The notes under the pieces are model-generated. The model was given only the letters and a program-made list of their open reading frames with translations. It did not search any database and was not told the origin of the DNA. Both the position numbers and the translations under genes were made by a program. A stretch of DNA of 64,000 nt, from the NCBI RefSeq assembly GCF_003718715.1, contig NZ_CP033465.1:992001-1056000 (forward strand), in the 5' to 3' direction. This DNA comes from Clostridium sp. JN-1 (GTDB taxonomy: Bacteria > Bacillota > Clostridia > Clostridiales > Clostridiaceae). Positions 19,985 to 33,217 of the stretch are shown piece after piece (the first letter of the stretch is position 1; each line of letters opens with the position of its first letter).

Positions 19985-20275
19985 AACATATTTTACTGCA
20001 TTTTTATGCCTTAAACGTGTATAAGTTAAATTGTATAATGCGTAATTTGATAAACTTAAAATATACTTAATATTATGAATATATGCATTTTAACTCTATA
20101 ATTAGTAACTTAAAAAAAAAACGATAAACATAAATGTCATGTGATTAAATTAAATTTTTTAAAGTAAAATGAGTTAAGAGTGTCATAAAAAGCATTATGA
20201 TAAAAACATAGAATAATATATAATCATTCATTATTAAAACAAAGCTTAAGTATTATGCTTTTAGAGGTGTGAATG
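19985..20275. other. AT-rich intergenic region before the KimA-like gene
   Basis: No ORF, clear promoter pair or known riboswitch was recognised. A small hairpin TCATAA...TTATGA at about 20182-20200 is the only structure noticed. Relatives of this transporter often sit behind a ydaO-type c-di-AMP riboswitch, but I do not see its conserved blocks here. Confidence 0.4.
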
Positions 20276-22117
20276 ATGGAAATAAAATTAGGAAAATTGC
20301 TCATAGGGAAAAGTTTAAAAACAGATCAATTAAAAAGTCAAAAGTTCAACGTATTTTGGGGACTCCCTATTATGTCTAGTGATGCTATATCATCAGTAGC
20401 TTATGCTGGAGAAGAAATTTTAATTGTTCTTATACCTGTTCTCGGATTGATGTCATATAAATATATGTTTTATGCTTCAATGTGTATAGTAACCTTAATG
20501 TTTATTCTAGTGTTTTCTTATAGACAAACTATAGATAGTTATCCAAATGGCGGGGGATCTTATATAGTTGCTAAGGATAATTTAGGAACAACAGCTGGTC
20601 TTGTAGCAGGCTCAGCTCTATCAATAGACTATGTACTTACAGTTGCTGTTAGCAGCTGCGCAGGAACAGCAGCAATAACTTCTGCAGTACCATCGCTGCT
20701 GCCTTACAGGGTTATTATTACTATACTTCTCATAATGTTTATAACTATTGGCAACTTAAGAGGAATAAGAGAATCATCGAGAATGTTTGGAATACCTACT
20801 TATTTATTTGTACTTTCCATACTTGCAATGCTTATAACTGGTATTGTTAAAGTAAATGTGTATGGATATATTCCTCAGCCGCTTTATACAATACCAAAAG
20901 CTGCAGGTGATATAAGTTTATTTTTATTTTTAAGAGCGTTTGCCTCAGGGTGTACAGCCTTAACTGGAGTAGAAGCTGTTAGCAATGGTGTCCCAAATTT
21001 TAAAGAACCTTCACAAAAAAATGCAAAAAGGGTACTTGAATTACTTGCACTAATTATATTAATTATGTTTGGAGGAATATCTTATTTGGCAACCTTGTAT
21101 CATGCAGTTCCAAACCCTAATGTAACGGTTGTTGCACAAATTGCAAAACAAGTTTTTGGACAAACAGGAATAATGTTTTATGTAGTTCAAATTACAACAG
21201 CAATAATATTAGTTATGGCAACTAATACAGCTTTTTCAGGACTACCTTTGTTATTTGCACTTATGGCTAAGGATGGATTTTTGCCGAGACAGTTTTCAAA
21301 AAGAGGAAAAAGACTTAGTTTTTCAAATGGTATTATAGTTTTAGGTGTACTTGCATGTTTGTTAGTTATTATTTCTAATGGTGATGATCATGTACTATTA
21401 TCAATGTATGCTGTAGGAGTTTTCATTTCATTTACATTGTCACAATCTGGAATGTTTGTGAGATGGATTAGAAATAAGGGTAAAGGCTGGAGACATAAGG
21501 CAGCTATAAATGGTTTCGGAGCATTAGTAACTTTTACTACAGTAGTAATATTAGGTATAACAAAATTTAAGGCTGGTGCATGGATAATCTTAATATTAAT
21601 ACCTGTTATGATAATTGTAATGAGCAAAATAAAGGAACATTATACAAAGGTAGCCAAACAGTTGAAATTAAGCCTTAATGAAAAACCTAAAGAAATAAAT
21701 TTTGCAGAACAAAAAAGATACGTAATCGTACCAATAGACACTTTAAATAGATCATTTTTAAAAGCATTAAATTATGCTAGAACCATATCGGATAATATAA
21801 TAGTATTTCATGTATCGGTAGATGATGAAGCCACAGATAGATTATTAAATAAATGGGATAAATATAATATTGGAATTCCTATTGTAGTTAAAAAGTCTCC
21901 TTATAGAAGTATACTTGGACCGCTAGTTAAATTTATAGAATCAGAGGAATATACTGCAGGAAAAAATGATACTATAACTGTAGTGCTGCCTCAGTTTGTA
22001 GTTAAAAAGTGGTGGGGTAATATACTGCATAATCAAACAGCTTTATTTATAAAAACTATGCTTGTTAGAAGAAGGAATATAGCTATAGTTACGATACCTT
22101 ATATAATTAATGAATAG
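20276..22117 (+). CDS. kimA: KimA-like APC-family potassium transporter
   Basis: About 12 membrane helices (residues roughly 28-470) are followed by a cytosolic domain of about 140 residues. Family segments include SSDAISSVAYAGEEIL, DSYPNGGGSYIVAKDNLG and ALTGVEAVSNGVPNFKEP. These match YdaO/KimA, a proton-coupled K+ importer in Bacillus regulated by c-di-AMP. AGAGGTG at 20264 slightly favours the second of two adjacent ATG codons. A general amino-acid permease is the alternative, but the GGGSY segment and the cytosolic tail fit KimA better. Confidence 0.78.
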   Translation: MEIKLGKLLIGKSLKTDQLKSQKFNVFWGLPIMSSDAISSVAYAGEEILIVLIPVLGLMSYKYMFYASMCIVTLMFILVFSYRQTIDSYPNGGGSYIVAKDNLGTTAGLVAGSALSIDYVLTVAVSSCAGTAAITSAVPSLLPYRVIITILLIMFITIGNLRGIRESSRMFGIPTYLFVLSILAMLITGIVKVNVYGYIPQPLYTIPKAAGDISLFLFLRAFASGCTALTGVEAVSNGVPNFKEPSQKNAKRVLELLALIILIMFGGISYLATLYHAVPNPNVTVVAQIAKQVFGQTGIMFYVVQITTAIILVMATNTAFSGLPLLFALMAKDGFLPRQFSKRGKRLSFSNGIIVLGVLACLLVIISNGDDHVLLSMYAVGVFISFTLSQSGMFVRWIRNKGKGWRHKAAINGFGALVTFTTVVILGITKFKAGAWIILILIPVMIIVMSKIKEHYTKVAKQLKLSLNEKPKEINFAEQKRYVIVPIDTLNRSFLKALNYARTISDNIIVFHVSVDDEATDRLLNKWDKYNIGIPIVVKKSPYRSILGPLVKFIESEEYTAGKNDTITVVLPQFVVKKWWGNILHNQTALFIKTMLVRRRNIAIVTIPYIINE

Positions 22118-22143
22118 AAAGAGAGGCAAACCCTCTCTTTTTT
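22118..22143 (+). terminator. Rho-independent terminator after the KimA-like gene
   Basis: AAAGAGAGG and CCTCTCTTT form a 9-base stem around a 5-base loop, followed by TTT. Confidence 0.88.
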
Positions 22144-22195
22144 GTTGTATAATTTAAAATTAAGAGTTAAAAATTTATATAGGAGTGTAATAGTT

Positions 22196-23425
22196 ATGAA
22201 AAAGGTTATTTTAGATAATGGAATAGTTTTAATATATGAATATAGACCTTCAGAATTGACTTCTTTTTGTATAGGATTTAATGCAGGGGCTTTAGAGGAA
22301 AAAGACAAGTTTAATTGGGGAACAGCACATGTAGTAGAACATATGATATCAAAAGGTACTAAAAAAAGAAGTGAAAAAGTTATAAATGAATTGTGTGATA
22401 GAATATTTGGATTTGAAAATGCTATGACTAATTTTTCATATGTTGTATATTATGGAACTTGTTTATCTCAAAACTTTAAAAGCGGTTTTGAAGTATACTC
22501 TGATATATTGTTAAATCCACTTTTTTCTGAGGTTGGATTTAGTGAAGAAATGAATGTGATATCACAAGAGCTAAAAGAGTGGAAAGAAAACATATATCAA
22601 TATTGCGAAGATTTGGCATTATACAATGCATTTTTGAAAAAGAGAATAAGGATACCCATAATTGGAGAGGAAAACAGTATAAGGTCAATAACTTTAGATG
22701 ATATAAGGAAGTTTTATGAAACTTATTATGCTCCTCAAAATTGTGTTATAAGCGTATGTTCTTCTTTAAAGTTTGAAGACGTATTAGACGTTGTAAATAA
22801 GTATATTGGCAGTTGGAAAAGAGATTTTAGCGGCATAAATCCATGTATATATGAAAAAAATAAGGCTGGTACTTTTGCCCAAAGGTTAGACGGAGTAAAA
22901 GGAGCTAAAATCCAATATATTTTTTCAATAGATGATTTGAATTTAAAGGAATTTAAAAATTTAAACTTATTTAATACAGCTTTTGGAGATGGATTAAGCA
23001 GTATACTATTTGATGAAATAAGGACAAATTATGGTCTTGCATACGATGTCGCAAGCAGAATAAATTACGATAGGGGAAGTAAATTTTTTACTATAACAAT
23101 GGGAACGTCCAGTCAAAATGTAGAAATGGCTTTAAAATTAACAAATTCTAAAATTGAACAGATAAAAAATGATGATAAATTTTTTATTAGGGAAAAAATA
23201 AGTTATTTAAATGATAGAATAAAGCTAAAAAAACAATTGAGACTTGAGAAGGCAATTCAACTTTGCAAGGATCTAACTTGCTGTGAATTGATGTATAATT
23301 CAGCAGAGCTTGTATACAAACAAACACAAGGTCTTGATAAAGTAAATTCATGTCAAATACTTGAGACTATAAACAAAGTTTTAAATGGTGCTGCAGTACA
23401 AATAATATTCACCCCAGGGGTGTAA
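22196..23425 (+). CDS. M16-family zinc peptidase-like protein
   Basis: This 409-residue protein resembles processing peptidase/insulinase members. The inverted zinc motif HVVEH is present near residue 55, with downstream glutamates in SQELKEWKEN. The second half has the usual inactive-like domain (LNLFNTAFGDGLSSILFDEIR, NYGLAYDVASR). AGGAGTG at 22181 supports ATG 22196. The gene ends in a copy of the dispersed palindrome, which encodes the last residues TPGV and the stop, so the original C-terminus may have been changed. The substrate is unknown. Confidence 0.85.
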   Translation: MKKVILDNGIVLIYEYRPSELTSFCIGFNAGALEEKDKFNWGTAHVVEHMISKGTKKRSEKVINELCDRIFGFENAMTNFSYVVYYGTCLSQNFKSGFEVYSDILLNPLFSEVGFSEEMNVISQELKEWKENIYQYCEDLALYNAFLKKRIRIPIIGEENSIRSITLDDIRKFYETYYAPQNCVISVCSSLKFEDVLDVVNKYIGSWKRDFSGINPCIYEKNKAGTFAQRLDGVKGAKIQYIFSIDDLNLKEFKNLNLFNTAFGDGLSSILFDEIRTNYGLAYDVASRINYDRGSKFFTITMGTSSQNVEMALKLTNSKIEQIKNDDKFFIREKISYLNDRIKLKKQLRLEKAIQLCKDLTCCELMYNSAELVYKQTQGLDKVNSCQILETINKVLNGAAVQIIFTPGV

Positions 23426-23434
23426 ATTTTTCCA
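23402..23434. repeat. Dispersed palindrome overlapping the end of the M16 gene
   Basis: The core CACCCCAGGGGTG is at 23410-23422 and is followed by TAAATTTTTCCA. The preceding AAATAATATT is also shared with the copy at 27464-27496. The repeat supplies the codons for TPGV and the TAA of the M16 gene. Confidence 0.85.
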
Positions 23435-23442
23435 AAAGGTTT

Positions 23443-23530
23443 TTCTTAAGCGCAGCCGGAGAAAAATCAACCTTCTTTGTCCTCTGTCCTCTAAAAAATG
23501 TTTTACATTTTTAACATATTATGAATTACA
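23443..23530. repeat. GGACA-type repeat element
   Basis: It has TTAAGCGCAGCCGGAGAAAA, ATCAACCTTCTTTGTCCTCTG and TCCTCT, then AAAAAATGTTTTACATTTTT and ATTATGAATTACAGTTG. The first part matches 19110-19165, and the second has a relative at 19182-19215. It appears to be one composite element. Confidence 0.6.
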
Positions 23531-23647
23531 GTTGTATATATGGAAAGTATATCAATTTTGGATTATAATGTATTTGGTCAGCGTATTAGTAAATATATTT
23601 AAGTTTTATATTTTGATTTAGTATTTTTAATGTGAAAGAGGAAATAT

Positions 23648-25393
23648 ATGAGCAAGTGGATGATAAAAAATAAAAAATGCAATATAAAGAGAATTTGCAG
23701 CGCTATAAATGAAAACGAAACAGTAATTAAGATAATGCTAAATAGAAATATCTACACACTAAATGGAATGAAACATTTTTTAAAACCATCATTTGATGAT
23801 TTACATGACCCGTTGGAAATGAAAGATATTGGAAAAGCAGTTGATATAATAATTAATAGTATAAATAAAAAATTAAAAATATTAGCTATAAGCGATTATG
23901 ATGTCGATGGAATAATGAGTGTATTTATACTTTGCAGTGCAATAGAGGATTGCGGAGGAAGTATTGAATACTATATTCCCGATAGAGTTACTGAAGGATA
24001 CGGCATAAATAAAAGCATAATAGATAAAGCATATAAGGGAAATTATGATGTTATTATAACGTGTGATAATGGAATTGCAGCTATTGAGCAAATTAAGTAT
24101 GCAAAAGAATTAGGAATAACAGTAATTGTTACAGATCATCATGATATACCCTTTGTAGAAGATGAATTTCAAAATAGAAAGTACATAGTGCCAGATGCTG
24201 ATGCTGTGGTAAATCCTAAACAGTTTGATTGTAAATATCCATTTAAGTCATTGTGCGGTGCAGGAATAGTTTTTAAATTTGTACAATTGCTTTATAATAA
24301 AATTAAAGGGAAAAAACAAGAAGCTGATAAGTTTATTGAGTATGCAGCTATTGCTACTATTTGTGATGTAGTAGATTTAGCAGATGAAAACAGATTTATT
24401 GTAAAATATGGACTAAGCTTACTTAATAATACCAAAAATTTAGGGCTAAAGGCATTAAAAGAGATTACTGGAGTTAGCGGCAAGAAAATGAACTCGTATA
24501 TAATAGGATTTATAATAGGTCCGTGCTTCAATGCTGCTGGAAGATTGGAACATGCATCTACGTCATTGAAATTGCTTTTGTCTGATAGTGAAAGCAAAGC
24601 AAAAGAGTTAGCACTTAAGTTATATGAACTAAATAAAGAAAGACAAAGTATGACAAGTGCTGGAGTAGATGAAGCTGTAAAATACATAGAGAATTCTTGC
24701 ACTGCGAATAATAAGGTGTTAGTTATTTATCTACCAGAACTTCATGAGAGTATTGCTGGAATAGTTGCTGGGAGAATAAGGGAAATATATAATTTGCCAG
24801 CAATTTTGCTTACTAAAGGGATGAACGGTGTAAAGGGATCTGGAAGATCTATTGACGGCTATAACATGTTTGAAGAATTATTAAAATGTAAGGATTTGCT
24901 GGAGAAGTTTGGTGGACATCCTATGGCTGCAGGTTTATCTCTAAAACAGTCAAACATAAAAACACTTACAAAAATGTTAAATGACAACTGCAGGTTAAAA
25001 GATGAAGATGTTATTCCTAGAATAACTATAGATTGTCAGCTGCCATTTAAAAAGATAACATTAGAATTTGCTAAAAAGATAAGAAGTTTAGAACCATTTG
25101 GAAAGGGAAATCCCAGACCTATATTTGCAGAAAAAGGTGTGAATATAATAAATATAACTACTTTAGGTAAGAAGCATAACGTATTAAAGTTAGCATTAAG
25201 GAAAGATAGTGTATGGTTAAATGCAGTAATGTTTGAAGGTTTAGAAGAATTTAAAAAGTTAATAGGTAATGAAAATAACTTAAATCGTATAAAATTTGAT
25301 ATTGTATTTTACGTAAGCATTAACGAATATATGGGAAATGAGTATCTTCAATTACAGATAAAAGAGTTGAGAAAATCTATTTCGCAGTATTAA
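23648..25393 (+). CDS. recJ: Single-stranded-DNA-specific exonuclease RecJ
   Basis: This is a DHH/DHHA1 5'-3' exonuclease for recombination and repair. DHH core motifs: DYDVDG near residue 82, TCDNGIA and TDHHDIP near 161. It has GPCFNAAGRLEHA, then DHHA1 with KGSGRSIDGYNMFE and GGHPMAAG near 422, and a C-terminal OB-like segment. At 581 residues it is about normal for clostridial RecJ. GAAAGAGG precedes the ATG. Confidence 0.93.
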   Translation: MSKWMIKNKKCNIKRICSAINENETVIKIMLNRNIYTLNGMKHFLKPSFDDLHDPLEMKDIGKAVDIIINSINKKLKILAISDYDVDGIMSVFILCSAIEDCGGSIEYYIPDRVTEGYGINKSIIDKAYKGNYDVIITCDNGIAAIEQIKYAKELGITVIVTDHHDIPFVEDEFQNRKYIVPDADAVVNPKQFDCKYPFKSLCGAGIVFKFVQLLYNKIKGKKQEADKFIEYAAIATICDVVDLADENRFIVKYGLSLLNNTKNLGLKALKEITGVSGKKMNSYIIGFIIGPCFNAAGRLEHASTSLKLLLSDSESKAKELALKLYELNKERQSMTSAGVDEAVKYIENSCTANNKVLVIYLPELHESIAGIVAGRIREIYNLPAILLTKGMNGVKGSGRSIDGYNMFEELLKCKDLLEKFGGHPMAAGLSLKQSNIKTLTKMLNDNCRLKDEDVIPRITIDCQLPFKKITLEFAKKIRSLEPFGKGNPRPIFAEKGVNIINITTLGKKHNVLKLALRKDSVWLNAVMFEGLEEFKKLIGNENNLNRIKFDIVFYVSINEYMGNEYLQLQIKELRKSISQY

Positions 25394-25459
25394 AATGCAT
25401 AATTTATTTTTGATATATTTATTTATATTTTAACTAAACTTAGACAGGAGAAAGTATAA

Positions 25460-27115
25460 ATGAAAGATGAAAGAGAAAAATTTTTGGAACTTTCAACAGA
25501 ACTAAATACTAAATGTAATATTATAGAGATACTTAGAAATAAGGAAAAAGAACATTTAATGTACTTAAAAGATGTTATAAATAACATATCAGAGGGTATA
25601 GTAGTTTTTGATTCCAATGAAAAAATAAGTTTATGCAATAAAGCTGTATCTAAAATATTGGGCTTAACGGTTTTGGAGTTAGTAAATAAGCTGAGACTAT
25701 TTGAAAAATATTATATCTATCTAGAAAATTACGGAAGGGGAAGCCAAGAGGATGCTGTAGAACTTTATAATAAATATATGAAAAATAAAAAGCCCATGAA
25801 AAATATTGTGCTTAAGCTCAGAGAAAAATCTTCCCTTAATGATAAGTATTTAGAACTAAATAGTAATCCCATAATAAAGAACAATGAACTAGCCTATACA
25901 ATTCTTACAATAAAGGATGTTACTGAAAAAAGAGTTCACCGGATAAATTCACAAAAACAAGCCAAGTTTGTGAAAAATGTAGTCGATACAGTAGAAGTTC
26001 CAATAGCTGTGGTAGAATATCCTAAAATGAAGTACAAGCTCACTAATAAAAAATATGAGCAGATAATTAGATGTCAATCTAAATCAAATAAAACTTTGAT
26101 CTTTGATAGTAAAAAACCCAAGTATATAAATTATAATTTATGTAAGATATTACAAGGCACAGCCTGTAACTATAAAACATATACCGTAAATCCATACAGT
26201 ACAAAGGACAAAAATGGAAGTGAAAGATTTTACAAGCTAAAGTTTATACCGTATAAAAATAATGATAATAGCATTAATATACACATACATGGTTCTGATA
26301 TAACTGAAGAAGTAAACCATAATATTGAACTTGAAAAGGTAACAAAACTAAAAGATGAATTCTTTACAATTATATCTCATGAATTAAGAACCCCACTTAC
26401 CATAATATATTCCTCAATTCAATTAGCTTATGATGTATATAAAGACGAAATAACACCTAATATGGGGAAAACACTTTTTAGAATAAATCAAAATTGCAGT
26501 AGATTACTCAAACTTACCAATAATATACTAGATATATCAAAAGCAGAAGCCGGTTTTTTGACTTTAAACAATTCAGATTTTGATATAGTTTATATAAGTG
26601 AAACTATTGTAAATTCTGTAAATGAATACGCAGTTAGTAGAGACATAGAATTGATATTTGATACTAATCAGGAAGAGTGCAGTGTGAAAATGGACAAGGA
26701 TAAGTATGAAAAGATACTGCTTAACTTGCTTTCAAATGCTATAAAATTTACTCCAGAAGGTAAGAGAATACTAGTATCACTAGATATAGAGGAAAACATT
26801 TTTTATCTAAGTGTGAAAGACTCTGGTGTTGGAATAGCTGATGATAAAATAAGTCATATTTTTGATAGATTTGCTCAAATTAATAGTTCACTATCTAGGA
26901 GGGCAGAGGGTACTGGCATAGGCCTTGCCTTAGTAAAAAAATTGGTAGAACTCATGGATGGAAAAATTACAGTTAAGAGTAAATTGGGAAAAGGAACAGA
27001 GTTTGTAATTAAATTAAAAAAAATAAATGCAGAAACAAATGGAAGCAAAAGTTGTGTTATTTTGGCAGAAGATATCAAGGATAGAATAAATATAGAGTTT
27101 TCAGATATAAATTAA
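25460..27115 (+). CDS. Orphan PAS sensor histidine kinase (soluble)
   Basis: This 551-residue protein has no membrane segments. A short N-terminal coiled coil leads to a PAS domain (about 40-155, GIVVFDSNEKISLCNKAV), a second PAS-like region (about 170-290), HisKA with the phospho-acceptor SHELRTPLT near residue 306, and HATPase_c with the N box NLLSNAIKFTPEG, DSGVGI, FDRFAQ and GTGIGLALVKKL. No response regulator is adjacent. In clostridia, orphan kinases of this kind can phosphorylate Spo0A; applying that here is inference. AGGAGA precedes the ATG. Confidence 0.9.
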   Translation: MKDEREKFLELSTELNTKCNIIEILRNKEKEHLMYLKDVINNISEGIVVFDSNEKISLCNKAVSKILGLTVLELVNKLRLFEKYYIYLENYGRGSQEDAVELYNKYMKNKKPMKNIVLKLREKSSLNDKYLELNSNPIIKNNELAYTILTIKDVTEKRVHRINSQKQAKFVKNVVDTVEVPIAVVEYPKMKYKLTNKKYEQIIRCQSKSNKTLIFDSKKPKYINYNLCKILQGTACNYKTYTVNPYSTKDKNGSERFYKLKFIPYKNNDNSINIHIHGSDITEEVNHNIELEKVTKLKDEFFTIISHELRTPLTIIYSSIQLAYDVYKDEITPNMGKTLFRINQNCSRLLKLTNNILDISKAEAGFLTLNNSDFDIVYISETIVNSVNEYAVSRDIELIFDTNQEECSVKMDKDKYEKILLNLLSNAIKFTPEGKRILVSLDIEENIFYLSVKDSGVGIADDKISHIFDRFAQINSSLSRRAEGTGIGLALVKKLVELMDGKITVKSKLGKGTEFVIKLKKINAETNGSKSCVILAEDIKDRINIEFSDIN

Positions 27116-27144
27116 GAGAGAATACAAAATTTTGTATTCTCTCT
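27115..27144. terminator. Convergent hairpin between the histidine kinase and SASP genes
   Basis: A perfect 30-base palindrome (AGAGAGAATACAAAA and its complement) begins in the kinase stop codon. There is no long T run on either side, so termination efficiency is uncertain. Confidence 0.65.
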
Positions 27145-27151
27145 ACTGTTG

Positions 27152-27340
27152 TTATAATCTTTTTTCGTAGTCTTCAACCATCCTCTTAACCATTTCTCCG
27201 CCTACAGAACCACATTGTCTTGATGTTAAGTCACCATTATAATCGGAAAATGGTACATCTAGCTCATCTGCAACTTCCATTTTAAAATTATCTAATGCTT
27301 CCCTAGCTTCTGGTACTAATTTGTTTGATCTATTTGACAC
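27152..27340 (-). CDS. Alpha/beta-type small acid-soluble spore protein
   Basis: This 62-residue DNA-binding spore protein reads LVPEAREALDNFKMEVADEL, then LTSRQCGSVGGEMVKRMVE. The second segment matches the conserved C-terminal DNA-contact region of alpha/beta SASPs. The EVADEL stretch resembles the GPR protease cleavage site. The start is GTG with GAGGAGG eight bases away. It should be expressed in the forespore (sigma-G in this family); no sigma-G promoter was verified. It shows that the organism forms endospores. Confidence 0.93.
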   Translation of the reverse strand: MSNRSNKLVPEAREALDNFKMEVADELDVPFSDYNGDLTSRQCGSVGGEMVKRMVEDYEKRL

Positions 27341-27463
27341 AGCGATTACCTCCTCTTTTTAGTTTTAAAGTAATTAAGGTGGATAAACTCTGATGTCTTG
27401 TTAAAATAATTTTAAAAATTTGTTTTATTAACTAGATCATTATTATATTAACCACCTTCAAAA

Positions 27464-27496
27464 ATAATATTCACCCCAGGGGTGTAAATTTTTCCA
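27464..27496. repeat. Dispersed palindrome, intergenic copy
   Basis: The core CACCCCAGGGGTG is at 27472-27484, within a stretch identical to the copy at the end of the M16 gene, from AAATAATATT to TAAATTTTTCCA. It is followed by ATTATGAATTGCAGTT, also similar to sequence near 23518. Confidence 0.85.
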
Positions 27497-27673
27497 TTAT
27501 GAATTGCAGTTCAAAAAATAATTTATAATTTAAATTTTATTTGTTTATTTAAAAAAAAGTAGTATTATAATTAAGGAGAAATATATTTTGTGGTTAGCTT
27601 ATATTTAAGGTATATCCACCAAATCGTTGATTTAGTAATTATTAACTATTAATTGTTAAAAGGGGTGCAGTAA

Positions 27674-28738
27674 TTGAAAAAGATAATAATGACAGGTGGG
27701 GGTTCAGCTGGACACGTAACACCAAATTTAGCTTTAATCCCTAAGTTAAAGAAGATGGGATACGAAGTTCAGTATATAGGTACTGAAGATGGTATAGAGA
27801 GAAAAATAATTGAGAAACAGAACATAAAATATCATGTCATATCCAGTGGAAAATTGAGAAGATACTTCGATGTAAAAAACTTTACAGATCCATTTAAGGT
27901 TTTAAAAGGTATAATTCAATCTACACTTATAATAAAAAGAGAAAAACCCAATATAGTGTTCTCAAAAGGGGGATTTGTCTCAGTACCAGTTGTTATTGGA
28001 GCTAATTTTAATAAGGTTCCAGTTATTGCCCATGAATCTGATATTACTCCAGGACTTGCAAATAAGCTGTCAGTCCCATATTGTACTAAGGTTTGTGTAA
28101 CTTTTCCCGAATCTCAAAAATATATAAAAGATAATAAGGCTGTACTTACAGGTACACCTATAAGGGAAGAACTCATAAATGGAAGCAGTATACTAGGTAA
28201 ACGAATATGTGGATTTGAAGATAAAAAGCCTGTGCTGCTTGTAATAGGCGGAAGTTTAGGCTCTAAATTTATAAATGATACTATAAGAGAATGTATTGAT
28301 AAATTAACAAGAGATTATAATGTAGTTCATATATGCGGAAAAAACAACATAGATAATAATTTAAAAAATAAAAAAGGGTATGTACAATTTGAATATGTAA
28401 ATGAAGAATTGCCCCATATAATGAATTCAGCAGATTTAGTTATATCAAGAGCTGGAGCAAATGTAATATTTGAACTGCTGGCATTAAAAAAGCCTAATAT
28501 TCTAATACCTCTTTCTAAAAAGTCAAGTAGAGGAGATCAAATTTTAGATGCAAGGTCTTTTGAAAAAAGTGGTTACAGTATGGTTTTACAGGAAGATGGT
28601 TTAGATGGAAAATTGCTTATAGATAAATTAGCAGAATTACAAAAAAATAGGGCAAAATATGTTAAAAATATGGAATCTAGTTCTATAAAAAATGGAGTTG
28701 ATAAAATTATAGAATTGATAAATAGATATTCAATCTAA
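27674..28738 (+). CDS. murG: UDP-GlcNAc:undecaprenyl-PP-MurNAc-pentapeptide transferase MurG
   Basis: This GT28 glycosyltransferase makes lipid II from lipid I at the cytoplasmic membrane. The N-terminal G loop is [15 protein letters not shown]. Other family segments are [43 protein letters not shown] and the C-terminal UDP-GlcNAc site [20 protein letters not shown]. At 354 residues it is full length. The start is TTG with AGGGGTG ahead. It stands alone, outside a division/cell-wall cluster, as in many clostridia. Confidence 0.93.
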   Translation: MKKIIMTGGGSAGHVTPNLALIPKLKKMGYEVQYIGTEDGIERKIIEKQNIKYHVISSGKLRRYFDVKNFTDPFKVLKGIIQSTLIIKREKPNIVFSKGGFVSVPVVIGANFNKVPVIAHESDITPGLANKLSVPYCTKVCVTFPESQKYIKDNKAVLTGTPIREELINGSSILGKRICGFEDKKPVLLVIGGSLGSKFINDTIRECIDKLTRDYNVVHICGKNNIDNNLKNKKGYVQFEYVNEELPHIMNSADLVISRAGANVIFELLALKKPNILIPLSKKSSRGDQILDARSFEKSGYSMVLQEDGLDGKLLIDKLAELQKNRAKYVKNMESSSIKNGVDKIIELINRYSI

Positions 28739-28867
28739 AAAATCTTAATTTGAATTTTAAGGTGTATATTACTGGTACTAAATGACTTAAATTAAACAAT
28801 TTTTGAGAAACGTGCAATAAAACTTTGCAAAATTAATTTATATTTTCTATAACTTTTAAAATTAAGT

Positions 28868-28896
28868 TTTACATATAACAAATTTTGTTGTATAGT
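28868..28896 (+). promoter_or_regulatory. Putative sigma-A promoter for PFOR
   Basis: TTTACA at 28868-28873 and TATAGT at 28891-28896 are separated by exactly 17 bases. This predicts a leader of about 240 nt. A second possible pair upstream (TTGCAA and TATAAC, about 28833-28862) is weaker. Confidence 0.55.
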
Positions 28897-28902
28897 AAAA
28901 AT

Positions 28903-32651
<3,749 letters not shown>

Positions 32652-32660
32652 AACAACATT

Positions 32661-32694
32661 AAAGGGAGTTCTATTTTATCAGAACTCCCTTTTT
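32661..32694 (+). terminator. Rho-independent terminator after PFOR
   Basis: AAAGGGAGTTCT pairs with AGAACTCCCTTT around an 8-base loop, followed by TTTT. Confidence 0.9.
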
Positions 32695-32789
32695 AAAATG
32701 CATAAATAATATTATTTTGCAAAAAATACTTTTAATATTATGTGAATAAGGGTAAAATTAGAACATAACGTATATAAGGAGGTCTTGTA

Positions 32790-33146
32790 ATGGATAAAGA
32801 AAACTTAAATGAAAATAGCGGATGCGGCTGTGGAGATTCAAGCTGCGGCTGTGAAGAACATAATCATGAGCACGGTGATGAATGTGATTGTGGATGTGGA
32901 TGTGGAGAACATGAATCCTTAATAGTCGATCTAGAAGATGAAAATGGTAATGTAGTTCCATGCGAAGTTGTAGATGGATTTCAATATAAGGAAAATGAAT
33001 ATGCTGTAGTTCAAAATCCTGAGAATGAATCAGTTTATCTATTTAAAGTAGTGGGAGAAGGCGATGAAGGAGAACTTGTTATACCTGAAGATGATGAGTT
33101 TGAAGAAGCATCGACTTATTATAATGATTTAACTTCGGATAAATAA
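32790..33146 (+). CDS. DUF1292 protein with Cys/His-rich N-terminus
   Basis: This small acidic protein has 118 residues. The N-terminal 40 residues hold repeated CGCG, CGCEEHNHEH and CDCGCGCGEHE patterns, a plausible metal-binding tail. Residues 45-115 match the DUF1292 domain (VDLEDENGNVVPCEVVDGF, YAVVQNPENESVYLFKV). The function of DUF1292 proteins is not established. Most members are shorter and lack so many cysteines, so the tail is the notable part. AGGAGG precedes the ATG, and a terminator follows. Confidence 0.8.
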   Translation: MDKENLNENSGCGCGDSSCGCEEHNHEHGDECDCGCGCGEHESLIVDLEDENGNVVPCEVVDGFQYKENEYAVVQNPENESVYLFKVVGEGDEGELVIPEDDEFEEASTYYNDLTSDK

Positions 33147-33157
33147 TGTGAAATTAA

Positions 33158-33194
33158 AAAAAGTCGCTGCTTTATAGCATCGACTTTTCTTTTT
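33158..33194 (+). terminator. Rho-independent terminator after the DUF1292 gene
   Basis: AAAGTCG-CTGCT pairs with AGCAT-CGACTTT around TTAT, followed by TCTTTTT. Confidence 0.8.
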
Positions 33195-33217
33195 AGAATG
33201 TTTTAGGAGTGATGTTT

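Noticed and set aside
19985-20275. c-di-AMP (ydaO-type) riboswitch before the KimA-like gene
   Set aside because: Expected from related genes, but none of the conserved blocks of that riboswitch are visible in this AT-rich stretch.
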